NCBI RefSeq assembly: GCF_958979055.1
Contig: NC_084898.1
Span: 1,622,001 to 1,686,000, forward strand
From: Alnus glutinosa
Lineage: Eukaryota > Streptophyta > Magnoliopsida > Fagales > Betulaceae
Reading direction: 5' to 3'
DNA: 64,000 nt
Both the position numbers and the translations under genes were made by a program. Numbering within the stretch: the first letter of the stretch is position 1; each line of letters opens with the position of its first letter. The notes under the pieces are model-generated. The model was not told the DNA's origin and ran no database searches. It saw only the letters and a list, made by a program, of their open reading frames with translations. Below are positions 29,526-41,279 of this stretch, piece after piece.

Positions 29526-30977
29526 CTAATAATTGTGAAGTTTGACCAAATAATTGTGGAGGACGGTAACTGAAACAAGATACATCACCAAGAACTCACC
29601 ATAGAAGCCAAACCAGGCTATAATACGAGCATTGGATAATAATGGAGTTGAAAGGCAATAGCAAAGAAAGAGGAGTCCAACGAGTAGGGTGAGCAACCAT
29701 CCAAGAAAATCAGAAGGGACGAGGAAGAAAAGTGTAATGTTTGTTAGGAAAAAGACGGCAGTACTTAAACAGTAAATGATACTGGAATATTGGTCTCGAG
29801 ATGGATTAGCTTCACTGCTAGGGTTGAACCGGGCTGTGCAGTTGAAGTGATTGGCACCGGTACCGTTGAACGGATTCAGGACTGTGCAGTTTAACTCATT
29901 GGGTTGATCAGGGCTGAGTGCTACTGGGTAGGTGACCGTTATTAGCAGTGTAGCAACAACCAACAGCGCATTCCGCCTCTCCTCCGTTATAAGTGTTTGC
30001 AGACGGCGAAATTTTACGTAAATGTGGTCCACCAAAACTGAAGAAGTTCCGAAGTGATATTTACGTCGTGGTCCGAGAATATCTTTGATCCGTGGGTTGT
30101 CCCCCCGTAGTCTTGACGTTTGGCTTTCCAAATTCTTTCTTTGATCTGATCGCATATTCATGAGTAACCTCAACACTATTGGTTCATGACCCAGTATCCA
30201 CCGCATTACCTCATCACTATTGGCCTGCAAGAGATGTACGTAGACAAAAGTAGTAATTAATATTTTTAGATAATTAATTAACTTGATCGATCAGTAGTAC
30301 TGGAAATTAAATTAAGGACTACTTGCCTCCTGTTGATTAATTCTGGATACTGCAACTTCCAACAGAGACAGAGTGTTGCCTTCATCATCCGTGTAATTCA
30401 GCAGTTTCTCCTCTAACAATTTGGCATCTTTAGAATAAGCCCTGAGAACCAATTGTAACAGGTACGAAAAAGCTTTGAGCTTGGGCATGTTATTCTTCAG
30501 GGCTATATGCAGTACATTCTCTCCTCGAATTGTTACATCTTCTATAGACGTTGGACAAACTTTTAGAAATTTGGTCAAAAGATCCAGATTTCCTATTTGA
30601 GCAACGTAATGCAAAGGAGTCACACCCTCCCTTCCTTGGACCCGGATAAGGTCTTTATCAACAGAAACTAGTCGGCATACCAATTGGGTTTGCTTCTTTT
30701 TTTGCATAGCTTGGTCATTTTCAAGTGCACGGAGCTTTTGCAAAGCAAGGTGCAAGGGAGTAAAACCATCTTGGTTAAGCTTCCTAGCAAATGAGGGCTT
30801 TAACATCATGATCTCCATGGCAAACTGGGTGTGCCCTGCAAATGCAGCTATGTGTAAAGGAGTCTCAACAAATGGAATCTTGTCGATCCTATCCAAAACC
30901 TCTGGATCACTTTGTATCGATGCGTATAAGGCATCGATGCTTCCTTGACGAGCAGCATCCCTCAAACTCGAATTCAT
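29526..30977 (-). CDS. Ankyrin-repeat PGG membrane protein, BDA1-like
   Basis: Two exons on the minus strand, 30327-30977 and 29526-30224, give 449 residues. The N-terminal half has ankyrin repeats (for example FVETPLHIAAFAGHTQFA, QDGFTPLHLALQ, EGVTPLHYVAQIGNLDLL and RGENVLHIALKNN). The C-terminal half has a PGG-type segment starting RRNALLVVATLLITVTYPVA (about residues 300-320), then three more hydrophobic helices (about 365-386, 391-409, 418-440). This is the build of plant ankyrin-transmembrane proteins such as BDA1 and ACD6, linked to immune signalling. The intron uses a GC donor (GAG followed by GCAAGT); the nearby GT would bring in a stop. The stretch from about residue 165 to 200 looks more divergent than the rest. 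A CCAAT box and TATA box lie about 150 bp upstream. The exact role is inferred from the family only. Confidence 0.88.
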
Positions 30978-31125
30978 TAGAATTCAGAAGAGAGTGATAG
31001 TCAGGCAATATCAAAGAAAATGAGTTAAGCAGTAAAAATGTTGAAACTAACGACTCAGCTACTATATGTGAGGAGATGAGGAAAAGTTCTGAGTTGTTTG
31101 GTAATTGAGAAGATTAGCTCGTCCT

Positions 31126-31141
31126 CCTTTTATAGGATTGG
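31126..31141 (-). promoter_or_regulatory. TATA and CCAAT boxes of ankyrin gene
   Basis: On the minus strand the order is CCAAT (31137-31141) then CTATAAAAGG (31126-31135), about 150 bp upstream of the ankyrin gene ATG. Position and sequence fit a plant core promoter, with transcription starting near 31095-31105. Confidence 0.6.
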
Positions 31142-31604
31142 CTGAGAGTGAACATGCATATATATGATGCTAGGATGTATGGATATAGGGATATGATGAG
31201 AAAAACTATAGAGACCAATAAATTAAATAGAAGTCTAGCAATTAAACAATCGCATTTATTAAATAAGATGTAATTAGTCTTATATTTTTAGTGGTTATAT
31301 TTATGTAATTGAAATAAAAAAAAGTCTAATATAAAACAATGGAAATTGAAGTAATAATTATATCATAGGTAATAATATTTATGTTGTGAAAATAAAATAC
31401 AACGGAATTAAGATAGATAATTATTATAGTAGGTCCTAATTGAATATATAATTAATCACATTAGTAAATGTGTAGTTTAAATAAATATGGGACCAAATAA
31501 TATTAATTGTTAAGTCACAGAGTTTTAATAAAATGTGGTCCTACTATAATTTATATAAGCCAGAGCTTTAAATAAAAAGAATCCAATCCTGTCACGTGTC
31601 ATTA

Positions 31605-31795
31605 CCTGAATGGTTAAGAGAAGATTACTCCATCTGACACCTGAATGGTTAAGAGAAGATAAAAGAAAATTACTCCATCTGACACATGAATGACTAAGAG
31701 AAGACTACTCTATCTGACACCTGAATGGCTAAGAAAAGATAAAAGAAGATTATTCTATCTGACACATGAATGGCTAAGAGACTCCATCTGCTCTC
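31605..31795. repeat. Tandem repeat, about five units
   Basis: Units of about 35-50 bp share the core TGACACCTGAATGGTTAAGA, then GAAGATTACTCCATC, with some units extended by AAAAGAAAA. They lie between the ankyrin gene promoter and the start of segment B. Unit-to-unit changes are few, so the array looks young. Confidence 0.75.
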
Positions 31796-31975
31796 AGCCA
31801 CTCTCAAGGCGAGACATGGCTCTCCTTATCATTTCTCATCCTTTTTCTCTATCTCTTTTGTCTCTTTTTCACATCATTGACGCGACACGTGAGAATTGAC
31901 GCGGGAAAATCCTTTGATGCTTGAAAGTTGAAAATCTCTTATTTTTATTAAAAAAAATTAAATTAGAATGAGCTC

Positions 31976-32115
31976 TTGTGTACAAAAGGTCCGTGGTGAC
32001 TACACAGCCCAATTAATTAAAATATTCAAATTTTTTTAATATATATATATATTAAAAAAATTTGAATATTTTAATTAATTGGGCTGTGTAGTCACCACGG
32101 ACCTTTTGTACACAA
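31976..32115. repeat. Perfect 140-bp palindrome
   Basis: The two 70-bp arms are exact reverse complements with no spacer. The centre lies between 32045 and 32046 in an AT alternation. The first mismatch is at 31975/32116. In copy A only the right arm exists (about 17900-17980, with several changes), so the left arm arose in copy B as an inverted copy of the right one. Confidence 0.95.
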
Positions 32116-32884
32116 CGTTATTGAAACGTATGTTATACCTTTTTCTCCCATCTTTTTCAAAGCCAAGCTTTCAACATGTTGTTTTTTTGTTATTGATTTA
32201 TTATTGATTTTATTTTATTTATTCAAGCTTTCAACACGTTAAAGTCGAGTTCAAGGTACATCAACTTATTCAAGTAATTGGATTGAAAATTTTGCAAGCT
32301 GCGTTCAAAATCATTAGAAAAATGACATCAAATAGGTATTAACTATATTCACCATCCAGCACTTTTACGTACGTGCAACATTTACTTGGAACGTAGTGTT
32401 ATGATGCTTTAGTTTGTATCCTCTTTCCATGCACACAAGAGTCGGGTTACCACACGTTCTCAATTATTGACATGACACTTTTAACTTATATTGTGTGCAC
32501 ACAAGACACATAATGCAAGCATTGCTCGTGGTGAGAAAATTAAACCAAAATTACCATTTTACTCGTTAGAAAATTGAAATGCACAACGGAATAAAACAGT
32601 ACCTCGCTTGCACTGCAATTAAATGTTGTTTCATGTGATTCTCCAGATATTTCTTCTTCCTCCCGGCAATGGAGTGCACTGCCAGAATTACTGAAATAGC
32701 ACTAACAGGGTTTCGTTTTTCAAACCCAACTTCTAGATTGTTTTTGAGCTTTTCAAATGAATTCGATCCATAAGTCAGGTTGGGTTGGTTTTGGCCCTAA
32801 TGATTAATGATCATGCCTATCCCAGCCAACATGGTTTTTAATCTACTTGCATTAATACCAATTTGATTCATTAACAATTTTGAG

Positions 32885-33816
32885 TTTTTTTTTTTTTTTT
32901 TTTTTTAATAAGAAATAGATTACATCAAAAAATAAAAGCGAAAGGGTTAGGCAACTCAAGAATAATCCTAAGAACGAAAGTACGCGGGGGCAATGCTTCT
33001 GAAGATGCGGACTCTTTAGCTCGAGGTACGGATGTCACAAAGTCAGGGTCACCATTGAAGGTGATTCGAAAAGTATATTGAATCACAATGACCCAAACAC
33101 TATTACATGAGTGAATATGAGGAGAGAGAAACAACAAATAAGTCCAAAAGAACAATAACACAAAAACAAGCACAACAGAGGTCCAGCAGCAGAGGGCCGA
33201 GTGGGAATCTTCCTTGACGGTGAACCCATGAAACACCTGTGGTTGTCGTGGTAGAAAGCGAGGAGACTAACCATGGCATCCACACACCGATGAGAGCATA
33301 GAACTCTCTGAAGCGTGTGTTCCATGCGCAGCTTTGCAGAAGGCAGTGGAGTGAATGAAGATCGTCAGTAGATGTCGGAGATGTTGATGAACCTAGTGGT
33401 AAGGTGCGTGCCATACAGAGGTTGGTAGAAGAGCATAGATCTAGAACTGAAAAATTGAAACAAAACTCTTACCCAAAATTTACAAAGGACACGATGGAAG
33501 GCAGAGGTCTAGTACTGCTGTTGTGAAGACTCGAACCACGAAAAGATAAGAAAATTACTATAAAGATAAGTGGATAGCTGGAGATTGGGCCTTAACTTCA
33601 ATGGCTAAAAATATTGAAAAACTGTAGAAAGTGTGGAGAGAAATATGGCAGAAGGGGAAGAATATGGTTAGTTTTGTGGTGGGGTGGATGGAGATGGCAG
33701 GAAACGGATAAGGGTATTGGGGAGGGAAGCATAAAGCTTCATTTCCATGGAGTTGCTCACAGAAGGGTTCATCGGTTTTAGAAAGAAGGTGGACGTTTGG
33801 GAACAAGCCAAGGTAG
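32885..33816 (-). mobile_element. 932-bp retroposon with 12-bp TSD
   Basis: Inserted between two copies of AACAATTTTGAG (32873-32884 and 33817-33828). On the plus strand it starts with about 22 T, the poly(A) tail of a minus-strand transcript. Copy A has an uninterrupted site at about 18728-18740, so the insertion came after the segmental duplication or was never in A. Minus-strand frames of up to 103 codons occur but match no family I know. It may be a truncated LINE, a SINE-like element or a processed transcript. Confidence 0.82.
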
Positions 33817-34337
33817 AACAATTTTGAGTTGTTGCACTCTAAGATTGCATTAACTATCCAATCTAGTCAAAATTCTTCAAAGAAGTATCATTCAGCGTGG
33901 TCAACTGTTGTAATGAAGCAATCAAACAAAGTTAGATGTCCCTCCCTCCCATTGGCCAATTTCTATAAGCTTAATTTTAACACGGCCATCAAAACAATTT
34001 TTGCAATCATGTATCAGTTTGTTGTAACCATTTTGATAACATAAAACAAAACTAGATTTTTCGGAAAGGTTAAAATTTAATTTTAGACGGTCTAAATACA
34101 AAAATTTATATAATTCTGATAAAAATACTTTAAAGTTTTGTGTGTAGGTCTGTCGCTAATTATATTCCATGAAAAACTTACTAATAGTTATCAAAGCAAT
34201 TTGTAATTAATCTCAACTATTAGAACTAAAAATTTGGTCGGTCCTCACTAATATCCGAAGCACTCTATCCCAATTTTTATTTTATTTTATTTATTTTTTT
34301 CATATAGGTAAGCGGAGAAGATGAAATGTGACTATTA

Positions 34338-34722
34338 GAGCACTAGCAGTAGATTCCCAACCATTTTCCCTATGTTTAGGGAACAAAACTACTTTTTGCT
34401 TCCCTATAAAAAAATACCCCACAATAGATTCCCTTACCTTTCCCTATATCAATTAAATATTATTTTTTATTCTTATTTTATTCTTTTTCTTTCTTTCCTA
34501 CTTTTTCTCTCTTCCCTATATCAATTAATTATACTTCTTTTATATTAAAATAATACATAGGGAATGAATAGTAGACATGTATACATTGGGAATCACTATT
34601 CATTCCCAACCCCCTCATCTAAATATAGGGCATCTGCTGTGGGAGGTTTTTTGATGTTTTTCATGAAATTTTCCCTAAATATAGGGAAGGGAACCAATAT
34701 AGGGTAACTGCTACTAGTGCTC
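34338..34722. mobile_element. 385-bp Harbinger/Tourist-like MITE
   Basis: Ends GAGCACTAGCAGTAGATTCC and, in reverse complement from the right, GAGCACTAGTAGCAGTTACC. It is flanked by the 3-bp target TTA (34335-34337 and 34723-34725), as PIF/Harbinger elements make. Copy A has no element here. It sits about 250 bp upstream of the start codon of the intact pseudouridine synthase gene, so it may lie in its promoter. Confidence 0.78.
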
Positions 34723-34968
34723 TTATATCGATCTGGGTGCGACAATAATAACACCCGTACGTTGGAGCCACACATAAAGGGTTTAAATGGTGGAAACTCT
34801 CGTCGCTCCTGCTCGGAGATTTGCACCGTTCTTTTTAAAGCCAGAGTACTCACCGCCGCAACAAGTAAAATCCATAGAGATGTAGCAAAAAGCTTTTAGC
34901 GCCGCTATAAGAAAACTGGTCGTAGAAATTATATATACTCTCTCTCACGGTGCTTAGCTCGTGAAAGG

Positions 34969-37900
34969 ATGTGGAAAAACAGAGTCCGTCGGCAACACAC
35001 GTTGCTTGCTATCATCAGACACTACTCTCGGATTTCTCCACCACCACCCGCTTGTTCCGACCCGGTAATCCGGGTCTCCAAAACCAACATAGCCCATCTG
35101 GGCGGTCCAAAGAAGGGCCCAAAGCCTCGGCAGCTCCTATCTCTACCTCCCTTTCCTGGCCACCCTTTGCCCGGCAAGAACTCGGGCAGTGGTAAGCCCG
35201 GTCGGGTCACCGCCATCAGTTGGGTCAAGTATTACTTCGATGAGATTGCCGACCCTGTGATTCAGTCCCATTTCAACAAAGGCCTTGTGAGTGTTATGAT
35301 TGTTATGAAAGTTTTTAAATTGGGTTGGTTTTATTTTTCTATTTTTAATTTTTTGTGGTTGGTTATTGTATTTGTGTGGGTTAGTGTTTTGGGTTATGAA
35401 TAATGTGGATAAAGTTGTCAAATTTGTGGTTCAATGTGTTTTTAGCTTATTCTTTAGGCTCAGATAAGTATGCAAACTTTTTAATTTTTTGTGGTTGGTT
35501 ATTTTGTTTGTGTGACTTATGGTTCAGTATGTTTTTTGCTTATGCTTTAGGCTCTGATATGCGAACCAAATTGGTGAAAAAGAATGAGACAGAGAAATGT
35601 GTAGTGCCATTTGGGTTTGGTTTTGAATTTTTTACATTGTGAGTTTTATTATTATTTGTTAACTTTTTCCACTGGTATTTTTTTTTTTTTTTTGAATTTT
35701 TTGTGGTTGGTTATTATGTTTATGTGGCTTATTGTTCTGAGTTTTGAAGAATCTCGATGAAGTTGTCAACTTTATGGATCAATGTGTTTTTTGCTTGTGC
35801 ATTAGGCTCAGATAAGCTTGCGAAGCAAATTAGTGAAAAAGAATGATACAGAGAAATGTGTAGTGCCATTTGGGTTTGGTTTTTGATATTTGACCTTGTG
35901 AGTTTTATGATTATTTGTAAACTTTTTTCATTTGTTGTTTTTTTTTTTTTTTTTTTTTTTTGGTTTTTTGTGTGTGCGGATGGTTATTATGTTTGTGTGG
36001 CTTATTGTTCTGAGTTGTGAAGAATCTGGATAAAGTTGTCAACTTTATGGTTCAATGTGTTTTTTGCTTATGCATTAGACTTAGATAAGCATGCAAAGAT
36101 CTATTCATCAAAAAGTATGCAAATTGAATTGATAAAAAAGAATAAGATAAGAAAATGTGGAGTGCCATTTTGGTTTGGTTTTGAATATTTGACAACGGAA
36201 TTAATTCGGTTTGGGGTTTGTACTTGTGGTGTTATTTAAAATCATATCAAGTTTATCTGTAATTATTTTGATTCAATGAAGGTTTTATTCATATTAAGTT
36301 GGAGTTGTAATAGAATGGGTATATGGACTCTTTTACGATTTTAACACAAACATATTTACAAAATTGTATATTTTCTTCTTCTTTAGGTCCAGATGGCATG
36401 CCCAAGTTCGGAAGACTCCTATGTTGACAAGGAGCAAATGAAGCCCATGAGAAAGGTACTGATGCTAGCACATAGAGCCTACTATCTTAGTTTCAACATT
36501 TTAATTATGAATTTCATGATGGGAAGATAACCACCTGGGGAAGTGATAATAATATAACTATGATATAACATGTTCGGACATTAGCCAAATTATATTATAT
36601 CAACTGTTCACGCTTATCACTACTACCAGGTGTGGACTTAACTGCTTACAAACTCACACATGTATTCTCCGATAATTATTAACAGTTCTTTTTATTGGTA
36701 AGTTACACATGCATCCAATCGATATAGAATTCACGGTCTCATGCTCTACTCCCATTCTTAAAGGGAGGAAGTTTCATTTGAGAAAGAGTTCATTGGCAAC
36801 TTTATTTTACACACCCATGAGAAGGATGTATGAAGATTTTCTCTCTCTCCACCCTTTATTTCTACCTCTATTTGTTGGCTGTATTTGATTTCATGGGGTT
36901 TTACTTAATCTACAATCATACAGCTGACCTACAGATTCGGCCTAATGAGGTCATGGAGGCTGGGGCACGAGTTTATATACCTGTATCTGTTGCGGAGACA
37001 AGGATTTCCAAGAGATATGACACTATACCAAGTGGGACACTATATCCAAATGCTGATGAGATACAGTACTTGCAAAGGCTTGTCAAGTACAAGGCATGTT
37101 TTACATTTGACTCCTATCTTGTCCCCTTTCATGTTATTTGAGTTGATTTATGAGTAGTTTTGAAGTTTGAATTTTCAATCCCTGATGCTCACTGGTTATG
37201 TATGGATGGGTATAGATGTTTTTGTGGGTTTATTTGTTGTGTTTATCATCTTGTCTTCCTTTTCTCATTGGTGAGGTACTATGTTGTATCCAACTTTGTG
37301 CGCTTGCTTCAATTTCTGCTTGGAAATGCTGTATGGCTATATTCTTCGTTTGATTGTGTTGTTTGTGCTCGTATTGCTATAACTTATTTGGTGGTTGAAA
37401 TTTCAGGACTCAGCTATAATGGTGCTAAATAAGCCCCCAAGAGTGCCAGTCAAGGTTAGTATCCTGTGATACCATTCTTCGTGGTGCTAGACCGTCATGT
37501 CAGCATATTGCCTTGCCACTGATTCTTTATATGTATAACAATGTTCTCAGGGGAATCTGCCAGTTCATAACAGCATGGATGCTTTGGCAGCTGCAGCTTT
37601 GTCTTACGATTACGATGAGGGCCCTAAGTTGGTAAGGTTTTAGTTTTAGATGATCTCTTTGTACTTATCAAAAAGGATTGTTATGTGATGATGTTGTCCA
37701 GAAAATTAGAAAAATAATTTTTTAGTTTTGTTGCCTTTTCTGTCTGAGATTATTGTCCGTGTGTGATTGCTCAGTGGCATCAAGAAGATAGTTAAACAGG
37801 GCAGGGACAAGTTGAGAAAGAAGATACTTGCTATATCGGTTAATTTGATGTGTAGGAACATACTTATAAAAAAAAATTTTGATGTGTAGGAACAAGCATG

Positions 37901-40900
37901 TGTCCAATGTTTAAATTTGTGTAGTTGCATGCAGATATTTGGAGGGCAAGTGTCATATGTTCAACATGACACTCCCTCTGTCATAAATGTCTTGCTTTAC
38001 TTTTTGGAAAGTTCAACATGCCCATTTTCTAAGAATAGAGGTATTTGCTTCTTTAATTTTTCATATCGCTATTACTTTTTTTAAATAGAAATTTGGAAAT
38101 TACTCCCTGGGTTTTAACTCGATTAAAAATTGCTTGCTAGGTCATAGATGCCACGCATACAAATTAACACTCATACCTATCACCTGTATGAAATTTCAAT
38201 TATATCCTGAAAAATAATAAAATTACAAAAAACAGAGAAAAAATAAAAAAACAAAAAAATCCCCGGTGAGGCCCACTCCTATTTGTGGGAGATGGAGGCC
38301 GGTCTCCATCCTTCTTCCCTCTGAGGGGTGGAGGTCGCCTCACAAAGATTTTTTTCTTCTTATATTTTTTTGGTTTTTGGTCATTTTATTATTATTCATG
38401 ATATAATTGAAATTTCACAAAGAGTAATGGTTATGACGTGTCAATTTTAATACATGGCTGCAATGACTTGGCAACATGCTTATGTTAAACGAAAAAAAAA
38501 GTGACACGGAGTAATTTTTAAAATTTTGAAAACCTACAATTTTTATTTTTATTTTTTTCAGAACTGAGATAGCTATTTTTAATCAAGTTAAAACCTGTGG
38601 AGTATTTTTTTAATTTTCCTTTATTTATTTTTAATATTTTTGAAAAAAGCAAACAAGTTTCCTAGCAAAATTTGTGTCACAGTTGATTTAAAGTAGAAGA
38701 GACATTTTATAAAGATTACTATATTTCATTTTTTATTAAATCATGCCATTTCAAAGCAAGACATTTAAATTGGGATGGAGGAGTCTATGGTTTGCAGTAT
38801 AGTTTCTTGAGTTTTTAATAAATGCCTTCTTTTATACCTGAAAAGTTTTTCTGCTGTAATACCTCTCTGGGTTCTTTTTGAATGTTTATTGCACGCTACT
38901 TGTGATTCCACTATTAATACCAGTAGCTACCTGAAATCGTTAGTTCTCTTTAGGAGCTTTTGTGGTTGCTGTTCTCATAGACCTATTTTCTTAGGTTCAT
39001 CGACTTGACCGAGAGAGCAGCGGCCTCCTCTTGATGGGGAGAACAAAAGAAAGTGTAGATCATCTTCAGTGGTTATTTAGTGACATAAATAAAGGAAATC
39101 CCTCCTGCAAGGTACTCATACCCACACTGCTCATTGCTCTGGGTACAGCAGGGGCAGTGAACGCAAATTCTAGAACACAACGGCAAAAATAGTGGAACGC
39201 TTCAATTTTTTAGTCTTAAGACTGATATGTTTATATGTAATCTTAGGCTTGGAATGATGCATGTCAAGCAACATATCGGAGGTATTGGGCTTTGGTCATA
39301 GGCTCTCCCAGGGAAAAGGAAGGGTTAATTTGTGCTCCTCTTACAAAGGTTCTCTGTCTGTCTTTGTATTAGCAGTGAATATTACCTTCCAACAATGGAT
39401 TCGTCCGAAAGAGATAACAACTTGAATGTATTTCTCTCGCTATCATTTGCAGGTGCTCCTTAATGATGGGAAGACTGAGAGGGTCATCTTGGCTCATCAA
39501 TCAGGTTTAGAAGCTTCTCAAGAGGCCATAACTGAATATCGGGTTCTTGGTCCTATGATAAGTGGATGCTCGTGGATTGAGCTACGACCAGTTACTAGTC
39601 GGAAGCATCAGGTACCATGTTGTGTTCTCTCTGTCTCTCTCATGCACATGCAGGCCAGTGTTCTTATTTGCCAAGTCAATATTAAATGTCAAAGATCAAA
39701 TCTTAGTCTCAATTCCTCTTTGGTGAAACCCCTTGTCAGTGTGAGTCTTACCTTAATTGCATTTACACACCTTATGCTCATTATCGAAAAGGTCAATCTC
39801 ATCAAAGAACTAAGACTAAAAGGTTTTAACATCTGCTTTGGTTCAAATTGTTTATGCAATGTTTTTCTTTTATATCACATGCTTTTCTAGAGGATGTTCA
39901 TATAGACTTTTGATATTGAAGATGCAATATATCTGATTCTTTAATATGTCGATGGACGTACAAGTCCAACTTGCAAAACTTATTAGTCCCTAATTTTTTC
40001 AAAGTAGTACATGACATTTGCGTTATTATGAACTGGTAAAAAGCAGCTACAGTTCATGGTGATGAACTGTGAAAAAGTCATTTAGGGAGTTTAAAATTAT
40101 TGCATGTACCCACATGGTACATGCTACAAATGTAATATAAAAAGATTTGGGGTTGTGGTGAAACCATCCTTTGGCTTTGACATTTTAGAGACTAAAAAGT
40201 CTCCCCAATTGTTCAAAACATGTTTTAGAGTTAAGTTAAGATAAAGCTTAAGAGAGTTTATGGGCATTCTCCTGCCTTTCCATTTTTCCTTGGAATAGTA
40301 TCTGGAAAGTTTAGGCTCTCCCGAGAGGCGTTCTTTGTGTGGACGACGGCTTTAGGAAAAATATTAACGTTGGATAATTTACGAAAGATGAATATTATTG
40401 TGATGGAGTGGAACTAGATTTGTGGAAAGTCTATAGATTATTTACTCCTTCATTGTGAGGTTGCCACAGAGTTGTGGAGTGCGATTTTTCAGTTGATTGG
40501 GTTATGCCTCGCAAGAAGCTTTGATGATCGTGAAAATGGATTGTTATAATCGAAGAAGATAATGCTACACACCTTGTAAATATAGAGAGTGGCATGACGT
40601 AGTGTGCCTGTTTTTCTGAGTTCTTAGAATTATGTTCTTCTTTCTCTATAATTTAGGGGTTCTTTTTTATACTCTGTATATTAGGGTTGCGCCCCTCCGC
40701 GCTTTGATTGAATATACATTACTTATATTAAAAAAAAAAATAATAATTAACCAATTCTCCATAAGCAAGCACTTGCCCTCTCACCTACCTTATGTAAATC
40801 CCTCTCTCTCTCTCTCTCTCTCTCTCATGTGCAAGGCTGGTGTAAGCTAATGGGCTCTTCCCTTTTATATCCACGTATATCTAATTTCAATCATCTTATT

Positions 40901-41279
40901 ACAGCTCCGCGTCCATTGTGCCGAAGCTCTTGGCACACCAATTGTGGGTGACTACAAGTATGGTTGGTTTATTCACCAGAGATGGAAGCAAATGCCTAGG
41001 GTTGATATTGAGCCAACAACTGGTCAACCTTACAAGTTGCGAAGGCCGGAAGGTCTGGATGTTCAGAAAGGAAGTGTTTTATCTAAGGTCCCTTTGTTAC
41101 ATCTGCACTGTAGGGAGCTTGTACTTCCCAACATCTCGAAGTTCCTTCAAGTTTTGGATCAAAAGTCAGAAAACCTGCATCCGGAGGTTAGCTTGAAGCC
41201 AGATCTACTTCGGTTTGTGGGATCGATGCCTTCCCACATGAAAATTAGTTGGAATCTTATGTCCTCCTATTTGGTATAA
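34969..41279 (+). CDS. Mitochondrial-type RNA pseudouridine synthase, intact
   Basis: RluA/RluD-type enzyme that converts uridine to pseudouridine in RNA, close to Arabidopsis RNA pseudouridine synthases 3 and 4. Nine exons: 34969-35286, 36387-36455, 36935-37093, 37407-37454, 37551-37631, 38995-39111, 39247-39348, 39453-39611 and 40905-41279. They join in phase to 475 residues. The arginine-rich start (MWKNRVRRQHTLLAIIRHYS) looks like a mitochondrial presequence. Motifs seen are IMVLNKPPRVPVK, the catalytic HRLDRESSG with Asp at about 230, RRYWALVIG, and RPVTSRKHQLRVH followed by GTPIVGDYKYG. The degenerate region before about residue 160 may be an S4-like RNA-binding part. Intron 3 has a GC donor (AAG, GCATGT) in both copies. 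The gene converges on the next minus-strand gene, with stop codons 497 bp apart. Confidence 0.93.
35400..36190 (+). repeat. Four degenerate repeats in intron 1, copy B
   Basis: Same diverged direct-repeat array as in copy A intron 1, with units containing GTTTTTTGCTTATGC and TTAGGCTCAGATAAG. Each unit resembles a splice acceptor (TTAG followed by G), although the exon used lies later, at 36387. Confidence 0.7.
37972..38790. mobile_element. Stowaway-like MITE in intron 5, copy B
   Basis: Counterpart of 22496-23294, with the left end CTCCCTCTGTCATAAATGTC and a right end complementary to it. It differs by several short indels from copy A, giving a rough gauge of the age of the duplication. Confidence 0.5.
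40260..40745 (+). mobile_element. Truncated LINE 3' end in last intron, copy B
   Basis: Counterpart of 24580-25205, carrying the same zf-RVT-like remnant and A-rich tail. It lacks about 115 bp present in copy A at 24843-24955. Confidence 0.62.
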
